Below are positions 27,423 through 35,541 of a stretch of DNA of 64,000 nucleotides, one piece after another (within the stretch, counting starts at the first letter, position 1; every line of letters begins with the position of its first letter). Source of the DNA: Flavobacterium pectinovorum (lineage in GTDB: Bacteria > Bacteroidota > Bacteroidia > Flavobacteriales > Flavobacteriaceae); the NCBI RefSeq assembly GCF_900142715.1, contig NZ_FRBX01000006.1, positions 124,001 to 188,000 on the forward strand. Reading direction: 5' to 3'. A model generated the notes under the pieces. The model worked only from the letters and a program-made list of their open reading frames with translations, was not told the DNA's origin and searched no databases. The position numbers and the translations under genes were made by a program.

Positions 27423-27743
27423 ATGGTTGATATAAATACACTTGTAGAAGAGACTGGCGCTGAATCTGGATTAATTTTTAACATAGATGGGATTTTGCTT
27501 AAGTCTGTTAATTTAGAATATGATGGAAATGTAGCAGCAATGATCGGTATGATATTGAAAATGAGTTTGGAAATGTCGGAAGATCTTAATAATGGAGATC
27601 TTAAACAAATCATGATTAAAAACAATGACGGAATTGTCGTTGCAAATAAAGATCAGGATGATAATTGTGTTGCATTACTTTCTAAAGATATAAGCAAAAT
27701 GGGACTTTTATTACGCAAAATGGATACCGTTTTCAGTAATTAA
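27423..27743 (+). CDS. Roadblock/LC7-like small protein
   Basis: From the ATG at 27423 the protein is 106 residues. It begins VDINTLVEETGAESGLIFN and continues with strands DGILLKS and DGIVVANKD, a hydrophobic helix (AAMIGMILKMSLEMSEDL) and a C-terminal helix (LLLRKMDTVF). This alpha-beta layout is that of Roadblock/LC7 domains, which in bacteria (MglB-like) act on small Ras-like GTPases. No GTPase gene is next to it, so the partner is unknown. It has its own promoter and terminator. Confidence 0.7.
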   Translation: MVDINTLVEETGAESGLIFNIDGILLKSVNLEYDGNVAAMIGMILKMSLEMSEDLNNGDLKQIMIKNNDGIVVANKDQDDNCVALLSKDISKMGLLLRKMDTVFSN

Positions 27744-27805
27744 TTTGCATTGCTAAGTTCAAAAAAAACTATTATTAAAGTGTAATTTTTTGCCCCCAAC
27801 AATAG

Positions 27806-27843
27806 AAAAAGGCTGTTTCAATAGTATTTGAACAGCCTTTTTT
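27806..27843. terminator. Bidirectional terminator
   Basis: Arms AAAAAGGCTGTT and AACAGCCTTTTTT lie between the convergent roadblock and hydrolase genes. Confidence 0.88.
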
Positions 27844-27862
27844 GATTATTAATTGTTTAGAA

Positions 27863-28639
27863 TTATTGAAAAAACTCAGTCAATTTAATTTCCAGTTCTT
27901 CTTTGTTTTCAATATGACTCATGTGTCCGTCTTCAAATGAAACAAGTTCTACGGTTGTATCCTCGATTTGGGCAAGGCTTTCTTCATAATTTAAAACGGG
28001 ATCTTTCTTGCCTAAAACAAGTAAAACCGGAAAAAGATTTTTTTGTAAAAGTGTCTCTCTGTCTTTTCTTACTTTCATTCCTTCAAGCGAAGCTACAATT
28101 CCTTGCAAAGGTGTTTTTAAAGCTTGTACTTTTACTTTTTCAATTTCAGAAGCAAAACGCGTTCTGTTGTTTTCACTGAATAAATTTGCAATTGCAAGGC
28201 TAACAAAATTTACATAATTCTGTTTTACCGCCTTAATGGCCCGGGTTCTGTTTAATTTTTTCTCGGCGCTGTCTTCTTTCGAAGTAGAATTCAATAAAAC
28301 CAATTTCTGGATCTTTTCCGGGTATAATTCGGCGAAAGCCAAACCAACATAGCCGCCCATAGAATGACCAACAATAATAGCTTTTTCAAGATTTAAATGT
28401 TCTAATACCTGGTTAACAGCATTTGCATTTTCTTCCATTTCATGTACATAACCCAGACACTCTGTTTCGCCGTGACCTAATAAATCGATGGTAATTACAC
28501 GATATTTTTTTGAGAAAAGTGCAACATAATCCTTCCACATTTTTTTGTTTTCCAAAAAGCCATGAAGAAATATAATTGCTGTCCCTTCGCCAGAATCAGT
28601 AAAGGATATTTTGGTATTTTTATATAGGATATTTTTCAA
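27863..28639 (-). CDS. Alpha/beta hydrolase (MenH-like)
   Basis: The 258-residue cytosolic hydrolase has IIFLHGFLENKKMW (oxyanion HG, about residue 23), DLLGHGETE (about 52), the nucleophile elbow IVGHSMGGYVG with Ser near residue 92, a late Asp in LVLGKKDPVLNYE (about 213) and the catalytic His in FEDGHMSHIE (about 240). The triad is complete. Closest in style to MenH/BioH-type esterases, but the substrate cannot be told from sequence. It is a single gene. Confidence 0.85.
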   Translation of the reverse strand: MKNILYKNTKISFTDSGEGTAIIFLHGFLENKKMWKDYVALFSKKYRVITIDLLGHGETECLGYVHEMEENANAVNQVLEHLNLEKAIIVGHSMGGYVGLAFAELYPEKIQKLVLLNSTSKEDSAEKKLNRTRAIKAVKQNYVNFVSLAIANLFSENNRTRFASEIEKVKVQALKTPLQGIVASLEGMKVRKDRETLLQKNLFPVLLVLGKKDPVLNYEESLAQIEDTTVELVSFEDGHMSHIENKEELEIKLTEFFQ

Positions 28640-28770
28640 AATGATAATTTAAATTTTAAAGTACAAATATAAGAAAGCACAGGCTGTGTAAGAAACATAT
28701 ATGCTATTGAGTTAATATTTATTCGATAGTGATATCATTTTTATCATAGTATAAATTGTTTGAAATAAAA

Positions 28771-28798
28771 AAACGGCTTTCAGAAATGAAAGCCGTTT
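28771..28798 (-). terminator. Terminator of AIM24-family gene
   Basis: A perfect stem AAACGGCTTTC / GAAAGCCGTTT is followed on the minus strand by T7, right after the stop at 28814. Confidence 0.88.
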
Positions 28799-28813
28799 GT
28801 AAATCGTATTAAT

Positions 28814-29617
28814 TTAAAAGCGATTATCGCCATCCAAAAGATTTCCGAGTCCGCCTAGCAAGCTTCCTTCGTCACGGTCATTTCCACCTGATCTCGGTGC
28901 CGATGCAATGATTCTGTCAGCTAATCTGCTAAATGGTAAAGATTGGATGTAAACAACACCAGGGCCTTTTAAGGTTGCATAAAACAAACCTTCTCCTCCA
29001 AAGATAGAGTTTTTGATTCCGCCTATAAATTCAATGTCATAATCGACATCTTTGGTAAAACCAATAATACAACCCGTATCCACTTTTAAGACCTCACCTG
29101 CCGCTAGTTCTTTTTTTGCCATTGTTCCGCCAGAATGGACAAAAGCCATTCCATCTCCTTCTATTTTTTGCATAATGAAACCTTCTCCACCAAATAATCC
29201 GCGTCCTAATTTCTGAGAGAATTCTATTCCGACAGAAACACCTTTGGCAGCACATAAAAAGGAACTTTTTTGACAGATAAATTTACCTTGAAATTGAGTT
29301 AAATCAATCGGAAGGATTTTTCCGGGATATGGGGATGCAAACGAAACTTTGCTTTTGCTATTTCCTTGATTTAAAAAAGCCGTCATAAACAAACTTTCAC
29401 CAGTAAGAACTCTTTTACCTGCGTTTAAAAGTTTGCCAAACAAACCTGAACCTTGTTGTTGAGAACCGTCTCCAAATATAGTTTCCATCTGGATGTTGTT
29501 TTCCATCATCATAAAGCTCCCAGCCTCGGCAATTACAATTTCCTGCGGGTCTAGTTCAATTTCAACGTACTGCATTTCTTCTCCAAAAATCTGATAATCT
29601 ATTTCGTGCGCTTGCAT
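28814..29617 (-). CDS. AIM24 / TIGR00266-family protein
   Basis: The 267-residue cytosolic protein belongs to the AIM24 beta-fold family. Marks are an N-terminal DPQEIVIAEAGSFMMME, TGESLFMTAFLNQ near residue 93, KSSFLCAAKGVSVG, and the paired FGGEG(F/L) loops (GRGLFGGEGF about 140, NSIFGGEGLFY about 208) with GTVYIQS-like closing strands. The tail is glycine-rich (SLLGGLGNLLDG). The family is widespread, but its bacterial role is not settled. It has its own terminator. Confidence 0.85.
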   Translation of the reverse strand: MQAHEIDYQIFGEEMQYVEIELDPQEIVIAEAGSFMMMENNIQMETIFGDGSQQQGSGLFGKLLNAGKRVLTGESLFMTAFLNQGNSKSKVSFASPYPGKILPIDLTQFQGKFICQKSSFLCAAKGVSVGIEFSQKLGRGLFGGEGFIMQKIEGDGMAFVHSGGTMAKKELAAGEVLKVDTGCIIGFTKDVDYDIEFIGGIKNSIFGGEGLFYATLKGPGVVYIQSLPFSRLADRIIASAPRSGGNDRDEGSLLGGLGNLLDGDNRF

Positions 29618-29795
29618 AATTTCTAATTTTTTGTTTTTAAAATTAGACTAATAATACTGTAGAATGTTACAATATTTGAGAGACTTCAGCTGTTTTTAAG
29701 TACAATAAATGATTTTGTTATTTTAAATTAGTCTTAATTATATTTTTTATTGCTTTAAATTCTATATTTTTGCACCATTATTATATTTTATCAGA

Positions 29796-30152
29796 ATGGC
29801 ATTAGTTAGTGATTTGACCACCAAAGTATTATTTGAAACCGAAAAAGGATACAGTTATCAATGTGATTTGACTAATAGTATAATTATCAATTTTGTTGAT
29901 ACAGTGTCAAGCTATAAAATTCATGATTTTTTGATTTTTCAAAGAAAGGTTAATAGCGTTGACATTCTCAATATGCTTTATGACTTGTCTGATCAGTCAG
30001 ATGCACAATTGATTGAAACTACTAAAAGAAATTTTTCCAGAAATCTTACGATCTGCGAAATAGTGCAGTTAAGAGATTTATTAAACGGAACTAAATTTAC
30101 CCTTACTTTACATTCGTTGCTTTGTAATACTGTCAACGTCGAGCTTATTTAG
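29796..30152 (+). CDS. Conserved-looking protein of unknown function, 118 residues
   Basis: The frame starts at ATG 29796 after a TATTTTTG box (29765-29772) and encodes MALVSDLTTKVLFETEKGYS onward. It has no signal peptide, membrane span or known motif. Predicted alternation is strand-strand-helix, with two cysteines (YQCDL, LLCNT) and a Thr/Leu-rich end. It is transcribed ahead of ferritin with an 88-bp gap, so a shared transcript is possible. I do not recognise it. Confidence 0.6.
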   Translation: MALVSDLTTKVLFETEKGYSYQCDLTNSIIINFVDTVSSYKIHDFLIFQRKVNSVDILNMLYDLSDQSDAQLIETTKRNFSRNLTICEIVQLRDLLNGTKFTLTLHSLLCNTVNVELI

Positions 30153-30240
30153 ATTCTTACTTAGATTAAATCCAAATTTTCAGGTATTTACAGTTGTCGT
30201 CTTTAATTTTGTAATTTTACATTTATAAAAATTGAAGATT

Positions 30241-30759
30241 ATGAAAGATTTACTAAGAACAAGTACTTCATTAGTTGAAGGAATAGAAAATATATTGAAT
30301 TTACAAGCAAAAATAGAAAGTGACGCTTCTAATAAATATTTAGCTATGGCTGCATGGCTGGATAGAAATGGTTATGCCAATACAGCATCGTACTTGTATA
30401 AGCAGGCTGAAGAAGAGAGAGAACATTTTCTAAAAATTTTTAAATTCATTACAGATATGGGAGGGATTGCAATTACACCATCTGTTCCAGAAGTACAGCA
30501 AGAATTTGCTTCTTTTAGGGAAGTATTTGAAATTGCTTTGCAAAACGAAATTGCAGTTACTCAGGCAATCAATAAAGTAATTGCAAAATGTAGAGCTGAG
30601 AATGATTATGCTACAGAAGATTTTATGATGTGGTATGTAGCTGAACAAAGAGAAGAAGAGAAGAACGCAAGAAGAGCTTTAGAGCTTTTTGAATTGATCA
30701 ACGGAAACGAAGCTGACGGCAAATTTCAATTGGATCTTCAAATTTCAAAAATCGGATAA
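30241..30759 (+). CDS. Ferritin
   Basis: I start at ATG 30241 (MKDLLRTSTSLVEGIENILN); an in-frame TTG nine bases earlier is not needed. The 172 residues form the four-helix ferritin fold. Ferroxidase ligands are visible as Glu in IESDASNKYLAMAAW (about 22), the EEEREHF motif (Glu and His, about 60), Glu in LQNEIAVTQ (about 100) and the YVAEQREEEKNAR helix (about 134). It oxidises and stores iron. There are no heme-ligand signs of bacterioferritin. Confidence 0.92.
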   Translation: MKDLLRTSTSLVEGIENILNLQAKIESDASNKYLAMAAWLDRNGYANTASYLYKQAEEEREHFLKIFKFITDMGGIAITPSVPEVQQEFASFREVFEIALQNEIAVTQAINKVIAKCRAENDYATEDFMMWYVAEQREEEKNARRALELFELINGNEADGKFQLDLQISKIG

Positions 30760-30773
30760 ATAAACAGTTATAA

Positions 30774-30814
30774 AATCAAAAAGCCCTTAATATTTATTAA
30801 GGGCTTTTTGATTT
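30774..30814. terminator. Bidirectional terminator
   Basis: Near-perfect palindrome ATCAAAAAGCCCTTAATA with its mirror, between the convergent ferritin and hydrolase genes. It abuts the hydrolase stop codon. Confidence 0.92.
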
Positions 30815-31714
30815 TTATGATTTTAAAAATGAATTAATATCCGAGAAATATTTATCTCTTGCATCGAGCCATCCGTAATGTTTAGAATGCTCCAATAAAA
30901 TAAGTTTCGAATTTGGATACGCTTTATGACCAATTTCTCCAATTTCATTGCTAATGATATCTTCTTTTCCCTGAATAATTAAAACCGGATTTTTGAAGCT
31001 TTTTAGCTTGTCTTTGCAGTCAAAATTCATTTTCTGCATATCAGACCATAACAAGCCATTTATTGTAGAATTTCCTTGTGTTAACCTTTCGGCAATTATG
31101 GGAACAAATTTCCGATCGTAAACATAAGCCGGAGCCATCGCTTTTCCGCGGCCGAGTCTTGCTTTGTAAGATGTGTCGCCTTTTTCGATTTTATCATTCC
31201 AGTAATCCAGAGAATCCTTTTCAGCTTTACTTAAACCGGCTTCAATTAAATTCGGACTTTTTAATAAAGTCAAATCTACGCCACCAGATGATGATAAAAT
31301 CAATTTATCGATACTATTTGGGTAAACAGTAGCATAATAAGAACCTAACATTCCGCCGAAAGAATGCCCCAGAATATTCCATTTTTTAATTTTAAGATGC
31401 TTTCTTAACGACTCAACATCATCAGCCATTATTTTCATCGAAATACTTTTAGAATCTAATTTTGAAAGTTTCGATTTTCCGGTACCCCTTTGATCGTAAA
31501 TAATTGTTTGCTGATTTTCGCCCAAAGTTTTCGCCATATCTTCAAAACCATTGCTGTTCATTCCCGGACCGCCGTTTATAATTAAAAGCGGTTCGCCTTT
31601 CCCGAAAGTTTTGTAAAAGGTTTTGGTTCCATCAGCGTTAACTGCATAGCCTTCTGTTTGAGAAAAAATGTTTCCCAAAAAGAATAAAAAACCAAGTAAA
31701 AAAATCTTTTTCAT
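30815..31714 (-). CDS. Exported proline-iminopeptidase-like hydrolase (S33)
   Basis: The 299 residues begin with signal MKKIFLLGFLFFLGNIFSQ. The S33 family marks follow: LIINGGPGMNSNGF (oxyanion GGPG, about 46), IIYDQRGTGKS (about 72), nucleophile NILGHSFGGMLG (about 115), Asp in IIQGKEDIISNE (about 250) and His in LEHSKHYGWLD. Proline iminopeptidases remove N-terminal Pro from peptides. Its stop-proximal neighbour is aminopeptidase P, only 6 bp upstream on the same strand, so the two are probably an operon for proline-rich peptides. Confidence 0.82.
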   Translation of the reverse strand: MKKIFLLGFLFFLGNIFSQTEGYAVNADGTKTFYKTFGKGEPLLIINGGPGMNSNGFEDMAKTLGENQQTIIYDQRGTGKSKLSKLDSKSISMKIMADDVESLRKHLKIKKWNILGHSFGGMLGSYYATVYPNSIDKLILSSSGGVDLTLLKSPNLIEAGLSKAEKDSLDYWNDKIEKGDTSYKARLGRGKAMAPAYVYDRKFVPIIAERLTQGNSTINGLLWSDMQKMNFDCKDKLKSFKNPVLIIQGKEDIISNEIGEIGHKAYPNSKLILLEHSKHYGWLDARDKYFSDINSFLKS

Positions 31715-31720
31715 TGTGAA

Positions 31721-33013
31721 TTAAGAATTCATCAAGCTCTCGATTTCATCCACTTCAATCGGAATATTACGCATAAGGTTAAAAGGTTCTCCTTTTTCCT
31801 GAACCACAAGATTATCTTCCAAACGAATTCCGAAACCTTCAGCCGGAATATAAATTCCCGGTTCAACTGTAAAAACCATATTTGCTTTCATTGGTTCATG
31901 AAGTAATCCGTAATCGTGCGTGTCAAGACCCATGTGATGAGAAGTTCCGTGCATGAAATATTTTTTGTAAGCTGGCCAATCAGGGTTTTCGTTCTGAACA
32001 TCGGCTTTGTCAATTAAACCTAAACCTAATAATTCTGAAGTCATGATTTTACCCACTTCAATATGATATTGTTTCCAAAGTGTTCCTGGAGCCAGCATTT
32101 TTGTAGCTTCATTTTTAACTCTCAAAACCGCATTGTAAACTGCTTTTTGACGATCAGAAAATCTTCCCGAAACCGGAATTGTTCTCGTCATGTCGCTAGA
32201 ATAATTTGCATATTCTGCAGCAACATCCAATAAAATTAAATCCCCAGCTTTGCATTGCTGATTGTTTTCGATGTAATGCAAAACATTTGCATTGTTTCCT
32301 GAAGCAATAATTGGCGTATAAGCAAAACCTTTAGAACGGTTGCGGATGAATTCGTGAGCCAATTCAGCTTCAATTTCATATTCTGTAACATTTGGTTTCA
32401 CAAACGAAAGCAATCTGCGGAAACCTTTCTCGGTAATATCACAAGCTTGCTGAATCAAATCGATTTCCTCGCTTTCTTTTACAGAACGAATACGCTGCAA
32501 AATTGGGTTGCTTTTTGCAACATTATGTGCAGGATAACGTTCTTTCCACCATTTTACAAAACGAGCTTCGCGTGTTTCTGTTTCAACAGTTGCGCGGTAA
32601 TGTTCGTTTGTGTTAATGTACATTGTGTCGGCATACGTCATCATTTCGTTCAAAACTTTATGAAAATCCTGTAACCAATAAACAGTTCTGATTCCAGAAA
32701 CCTGAAAAGCACGTTCCTTAGTCAGTTTTTCACCTTCCCAAATTGCGATATGTTCGCTGGTTTCTTTCAGGAAAAGAATCTCTTTTTGATTTTCATACGG
32801 CGCATCCGGAAACAAAAGCAAAATACTTTCTTCCTGATCTACACCGCTCAGATAAAAAATATCTCTGTGTTGTGCAAATGGCAAAGTACTATCTGCACTA
32901 ATTGGATAAATGTCATTTGAATTGAAAACGGCAACACTGTTAGGTTTCATTTCTGCCGTGAATTTTCTGCGATTTTTTACAAAAAGAGCGCTGTTTATTT
33001 GATGATATTTCAT
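31721..33013 (-). CDS. pepP: Xaa-Pro aminopeptidase (M24B)
   Basis: Start ATG at 33013 (MKYHQINSALFVKNRRKFT); an upstream TTG would add 10 unconserved residues. The 430 residues have the N-terminal creatinase-like domain and a pita-bread C-terminal domain. All five metal ligands are present: LLDVAAEY and SSDMTRTIP (Asp, Asp), HGTSHHMGLDTHD (His), FTVEPGIYIP (Glu) and IRLEDNLVV (Glu). It cleaves Xaa from Xaa-Pro peptides in the cytosol. It lacks a signal peptide, unlike the hydrolase that follows 6 bp downstream. Confidence 0.92.
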   Translation of the reverse strand: MKYHQINSALFVKNRRKFTAEMKPNSVAVFNSNDIYPISADSTLPFAQHRDIFYLSGVDQEESILLLFPDAPYENQKEILFLKETSEHIAIWEGEKLTKERAFQVSGIRTVYWLQDFHKVLNEMMTYADTMYINTNEHYRATVETETREARFVKWWKERYPAHNVAKSNPILQRIRSVKESEEIDLIQQACDITEKGFRRLLSFVKPNVTEYEIEAELAHEFIRNRSKGFAYTPIIASGNNANVLHYIENNQQCKAGDLILLDVAAEYANYSSDMTRTIPVSGRFSDRQKAVYNAVLRVKNEATKMLAPGTLWKQYHIEVGKIMTSELLGLGLIDKADVQNENPDWPAYKKYFMHGTSHHMGLDTHDYGLLHEPMKANMVFTVEPGIYIPAEGFGIRLEDNLVVQEKGEPFNLMRNIPIEVDEIESLMNS

Positions 33014-33109
33014 AAAAATTGATTTTTGAACTTCGATTTTCAAAATTAGTGATTTTTGAAGATGTATAGCAAAATTGAATTATTAAAGTTTTCTTATTTG
33101 TTTTTGGTT

Positions 33110-33395
33110 TTGCCACTAAGGCGCTAAGGCACAAAGTTTTTAATAATTTTTTAAACAAAAATTTATAAGCGCAAAGTCTTGTCATTTCGACGGAGGAGAA
33201 ATCACACTAGAAACTCCGCAAACAATATAGCCAATCTTTGCCGATTCGCGAGTGAAAAAAAACTCAGCAACTTAGCCTCTCAGAACCTTATAATCTTAAT
33301 ATGGGCGTGTCCCTCCGGGTCGGGCTTTCGGCTATATCTTTTATTTCGCTCCGCTGTATAAAAGGATACCGCCTCTATCCCTCACGCGAACTTGG
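33110..33395. repeat. Cluster of dispersed repeats (non-coding)
   Basis: Between pepP and the next gene, no frame looks genuine. Three repeat types are stacked. The CTAAGGC/CACAAAG words lie at 33115-33140. A truncated GTCATTTCGAC...GAGAAATC arm with the CCGCAAACA and GCCAATCTTTG loop (33181-33240) has its full version at 40950-41051. A GC-rich block, GGGCGTGTCCCTCCGGGTCG onward (33303-33395), has an inner TATCTTTTAT/ATAAAAGGATA hairpin. The GC-rich block is unlike its surroundings. Confidence 0.65.
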
Positions 33396-33464
33396 TTTCA
33401 TAAAATATTTAAATGTTAGGCATATTAATTAAATCTTTATTTTAGCAAGGATAAAATTAAATGT

Positions 33465-34034
33465 ATGGATATAGTTGAGAAATTGGCAAAGAGATCTTAT
33501 CGGGACAATATAGAATTTAGTAGAGGTAATAATAGAGATTCTGTAAATAATATTAAGTTATTAGTTTATGATTTAGATTCTAAACTGGATAAAATAAAGT
33601 TTCTTAACTTTCATATCGATTGGGTTAATGAAGAGTATCAAAAACATTTGAAGACTTGTTCAAATCCTAATAGCTGTCAAATAAATGAGGATGCTGAAAC
33701 GTTAATTTTCTATCTACAACAAGAATTAAAAAGTTTAGGTGTTGAATTAAATGGAGATACTTTTACAAATGAAGAAAAAATTGATACAAACTATCAGCTT
33801 CAAGAAATTCTAGAGAAACTAGAAGATGTCAAACTGGGTAATCAGATCATTTATGATGATCTTTTAAAAGAATTTGAAGAATTGAAGAGTTTGTATTTTT
33901 TAGGGAAAAAGAAATGGCACCAACTACTAACAGGAAAAGTTGTTGAGATGACCGTTGGTGGTGTAATTAGTGAAACAGTTTCTAAAGATTTAATAAGTTT
34001 AATTAAACCTTCTTTAAATAATTTATTGAAATAA
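33465..34034 (+). CDS. Acidic helical protein of unknown function
   Basis: The ATG at 33465 is used because the ATG four bases earlier runs into a stop. The 189 residues are mostly helical and acidic, with a coiled-coil-like section (about 100-150: LQEILEKLEDVKLGNQII, then LLKEFEELKSLYFL). The C-terminus is hydrophobic (KVVEMTVGGVISETVSKDLI) and ends in a Leu-rich helix. One CX6C pair (TCSNPNSC) occurs near residue 64. I recognise no family. Low GC and its place after a repeat cluster suggest accessory content. Confidence 0.55.
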   Translation: MDIVEKLAKRSYRDNIEFSRGNNRDSVNNIKLLVYDLDSKLDKIKFLNFHIDWVNEEYQKHLKTCSNPNSCQINEDAETLIFYLQQELKSLGVELNGDTFTNEEKIDTNYQLQEILEKLEDVKLGNQIIYDDLLKEFEELKSLYFLGKKKWHQLLTGKVVEMTVGGVISETVSKDLISLIKPSLNNLLK

Positions 34035-34084
34035 AAGCAAAACCAATATCAAATTTTAGTAATTTGAAAACAAATAAATAAAAA

Positions 34085-34354
34085 ATGAATTTAGTAATAG
34101 AAGATTTTGCAAATATGAGGTATCATCCATTTATATTTTGCACTGAGGGAGAACAAATGTTTGTAATGGACTGTATAAATAAAATAAATAAAAAATTTAA
34201 AATAAATCTCATAGTTCATATTGGAGTAGACACAAATGACTTTACAAAAAAGAATTTTGAGATGGATCAAGGCATATTAGATAAATTAATTATGAAATAT
34301 AATTCAAATTTAGTAGAAGGAGAGGTATTGTTAAGTCATTGGACAAGAGATTGA
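34085..34354 (+). CDS. Small protein of unknown function, 89 residues
   Basis: It starts MNLVIEDFANMRYHPFIFCT and ends VEGEVLLSHWTRD. Helix-strand alternation (MFVMDCINKINKKFKI, INLIVHIGVD) suggests a small folded alpha/beta domain. It follows the previous gene by 50 bp and may be co-transcribed with it, ending at the hairpin at 34409. Codon use is AT-rich, as in its neighbour. No family recognised. Confidence 0.5.
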   Translation: MNLVIEDFANMRYHPFIFCTEGEQMFVMDCINKINKKFKINLIVHIGVDTNDFTKKNFEMDQGILDKLIMKYNSNLVEGEVLLSHWTRD

Positions 34355-34408
34355 TGAATCCATATAGAGCGGATTTATAATCTGTGTCTGCAACAAAATC
34401 AAATCCAT

Positions 34409-34442
34409 AAAAAAACCGAAGCAATTAAAACTTCGGTTTTTC
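34409..34442. terminator. Bidirectional terminator
   Basis: Stem AAAAACCGAAG / CTTCGGTTTTT with a 9-base loop, between the convergent unknown gene and XRE regulator. Confidence 0.88.
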
Positions 34443-34465
34443 TATAGATATATCTTTCGTAGAAA

Positions 34466-34885
34466 TTATTTTTTCTCGCTCAACAACTTCTCTAAAAAAA
34501 CAACTTTATCTTTTTCAGCTTGAAGTAATCTTTCATAAAGTTTTGTATTCTGTTCAGTAGCTTCAAGAAGTTTGTCAAAAGGATTAAATGTACATCCATA
34601 ACTTATTACAGAAGAGCCGTTGTTGTTTTCTATATCAATAGTATTCCCAATAATATTAAAAACAGCTTCTTCAGAAAAATTCTTTATTACATCAGCAGGA
34701 ACACCCAAAGCTTCGGCAATTGCTTTTAGTTTTTCGTCGTCAACGCTTTCGCTTCCTTCAATAATAGAAATAGATTGTTGCGTCGTGCCAATCGCAATCG
34801 CAAGTGCTTCTTGTTTCATATCTCTAAGCTCTCTGATTCGGCTTATGTTTCGCCCGATGTGTCTAGGTTTTGGTGCTGTGCTCAT
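34466..34885 (-). CDS. XRE-family transcriptional regulator
   Basis: The 139-residue protein has an N-terminal Cro/C1-type helix-turn-helix (about 10-65: ISRIRELRDMKQEALAIAIG, then TTQQSISIIEGSE), followed by LKAIAEALGVPADVIKNF. After a short acidic segment it ends in a coiled coil (FDKLLEATEQNTKLYERLLQ, then AEKDKVVFLEKLL). The coil probably gives dimers. It is a single gene; a target is not evident, and self-regulation through its own upstream region is only a guess. Confidence 0.85.
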   Translation of the reverse strand: MSTAPKPRHIGRNISRIRELRDMKQEALAIAIGTTQQSISIIEGSESVDDEKLKAIAEALGVPADVIKNFSEEAVFNIIGNTIDIENNNGSSVISYGCTFNPFDKLLEATEQNTKLYERLLQAEKDKVVFLEKLLSEKK

Positions 34886-35010
34886 AGTTCAAAGATATTT
34901 AAAATTCTTTTACATTTTCGGTTTCGGTAGAAAACAAGTACGTGTTTGTGCGATACATTTTGTAAATTGTTTTGCGAATCGTAAAAATACAATTTTTCTG
35001 ACTATTCGAT

Positions 35011-35043
35011 AAACCAGACAGGTTTTAAAAACCTGTCTGGTTT
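35011..35043. repeat. Perfect palindrome, CAGACAGG type
   Basis: Arms AAACCAGACAGGTTT and AAACCTGTCTGGTTT pair perfectly over 15 bp with a 3-base loop. It lies in the divergent gap between the XRE regulator and the GNAT gene. With no T-run it is a repeat or operator rather than a clear terminator. Confidence 0.65.
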
Positions 35044-35064
35044 AGTAAATTATTACACAAAAAA

Positions 35065-35541
35065 ATGACCATAAAAAAAGCAATCCCCAACGATCACAAA
35101 ATCCTCACAGAAATAACCAAAAAATCAAAAGCACATTGGGGATATTCTGATGAGCAAATCGAAATCTGGTCTCAATTCTTAACAGTTTCAAAAGAATATA
35201 TCGAAACTAAATCGGTATATAATTTAATTGTTGAGGGCAAGATTATTGGTTATTATTCATTCTTCCACGAAAGTGAAAACACTATAAAACTGGATAACTT
35301 ATTTGTTTTGCCTGATTTTATTGGTAAAGGATTTGGAAAAATTTTAATGAATGATTTTCTTGATCGAATGAAAAACAGCAATGCTCAGAAAGTAATTTTA
35401 AATTCAGAACCAAACGCTGAGGATTTTTATATTAAATTCGGATTTGTAAAAGTAGGGGAAATGGAAACTTCCATTAAAGATCGATATTTGCCGATAATGG
35501 AGTTAAAAATTAATAGAATAGGAGAAATAGAAAATGCATAA
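35065..35541 (+). CDS. GNAT N-acetyltransferase
   Basis: The 158 residues carry the GNAT fold. Strand VEGKIIGYYSFFHE is followed by the acetyl-CoA motif LDNLFVLPDFIGKGFGKILM (R/Q-x-x-G-x-G/A form, about residue 83) and late motif VILNSEPNAEDFYIKFGFVKVG, with a split here at residue 20. The substrate is unknown. Its end overlaps the next gene by 8 bp, implying translational coupling. Confidence 0.82.
   Translation: MTIKKAIPNDHKILTEITKKSKAHWGYSDEQIEIWSQFLTVSKEYIETKSVYNLIVEGKIIGYYSFFHESENTIKLDNLFVLPDFIGKGFGKILMNDFLDRMKNSNAQKVILNSEPNAEDFYIKFGFVKVGEMETSIKDRYLPIMELKINRIGEIENA

Noticed and set aside
30232..30240. TTG start for ferritin three codons upstream
   Set aside because: The ATG at 30241 gives the normal ferritin N-terminus.
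33179..33361. 60-residue frame in the repeat cluster
   Set aside because: It spans two unrelated repeat elements, so the composition reflects the repeats and not a protein.
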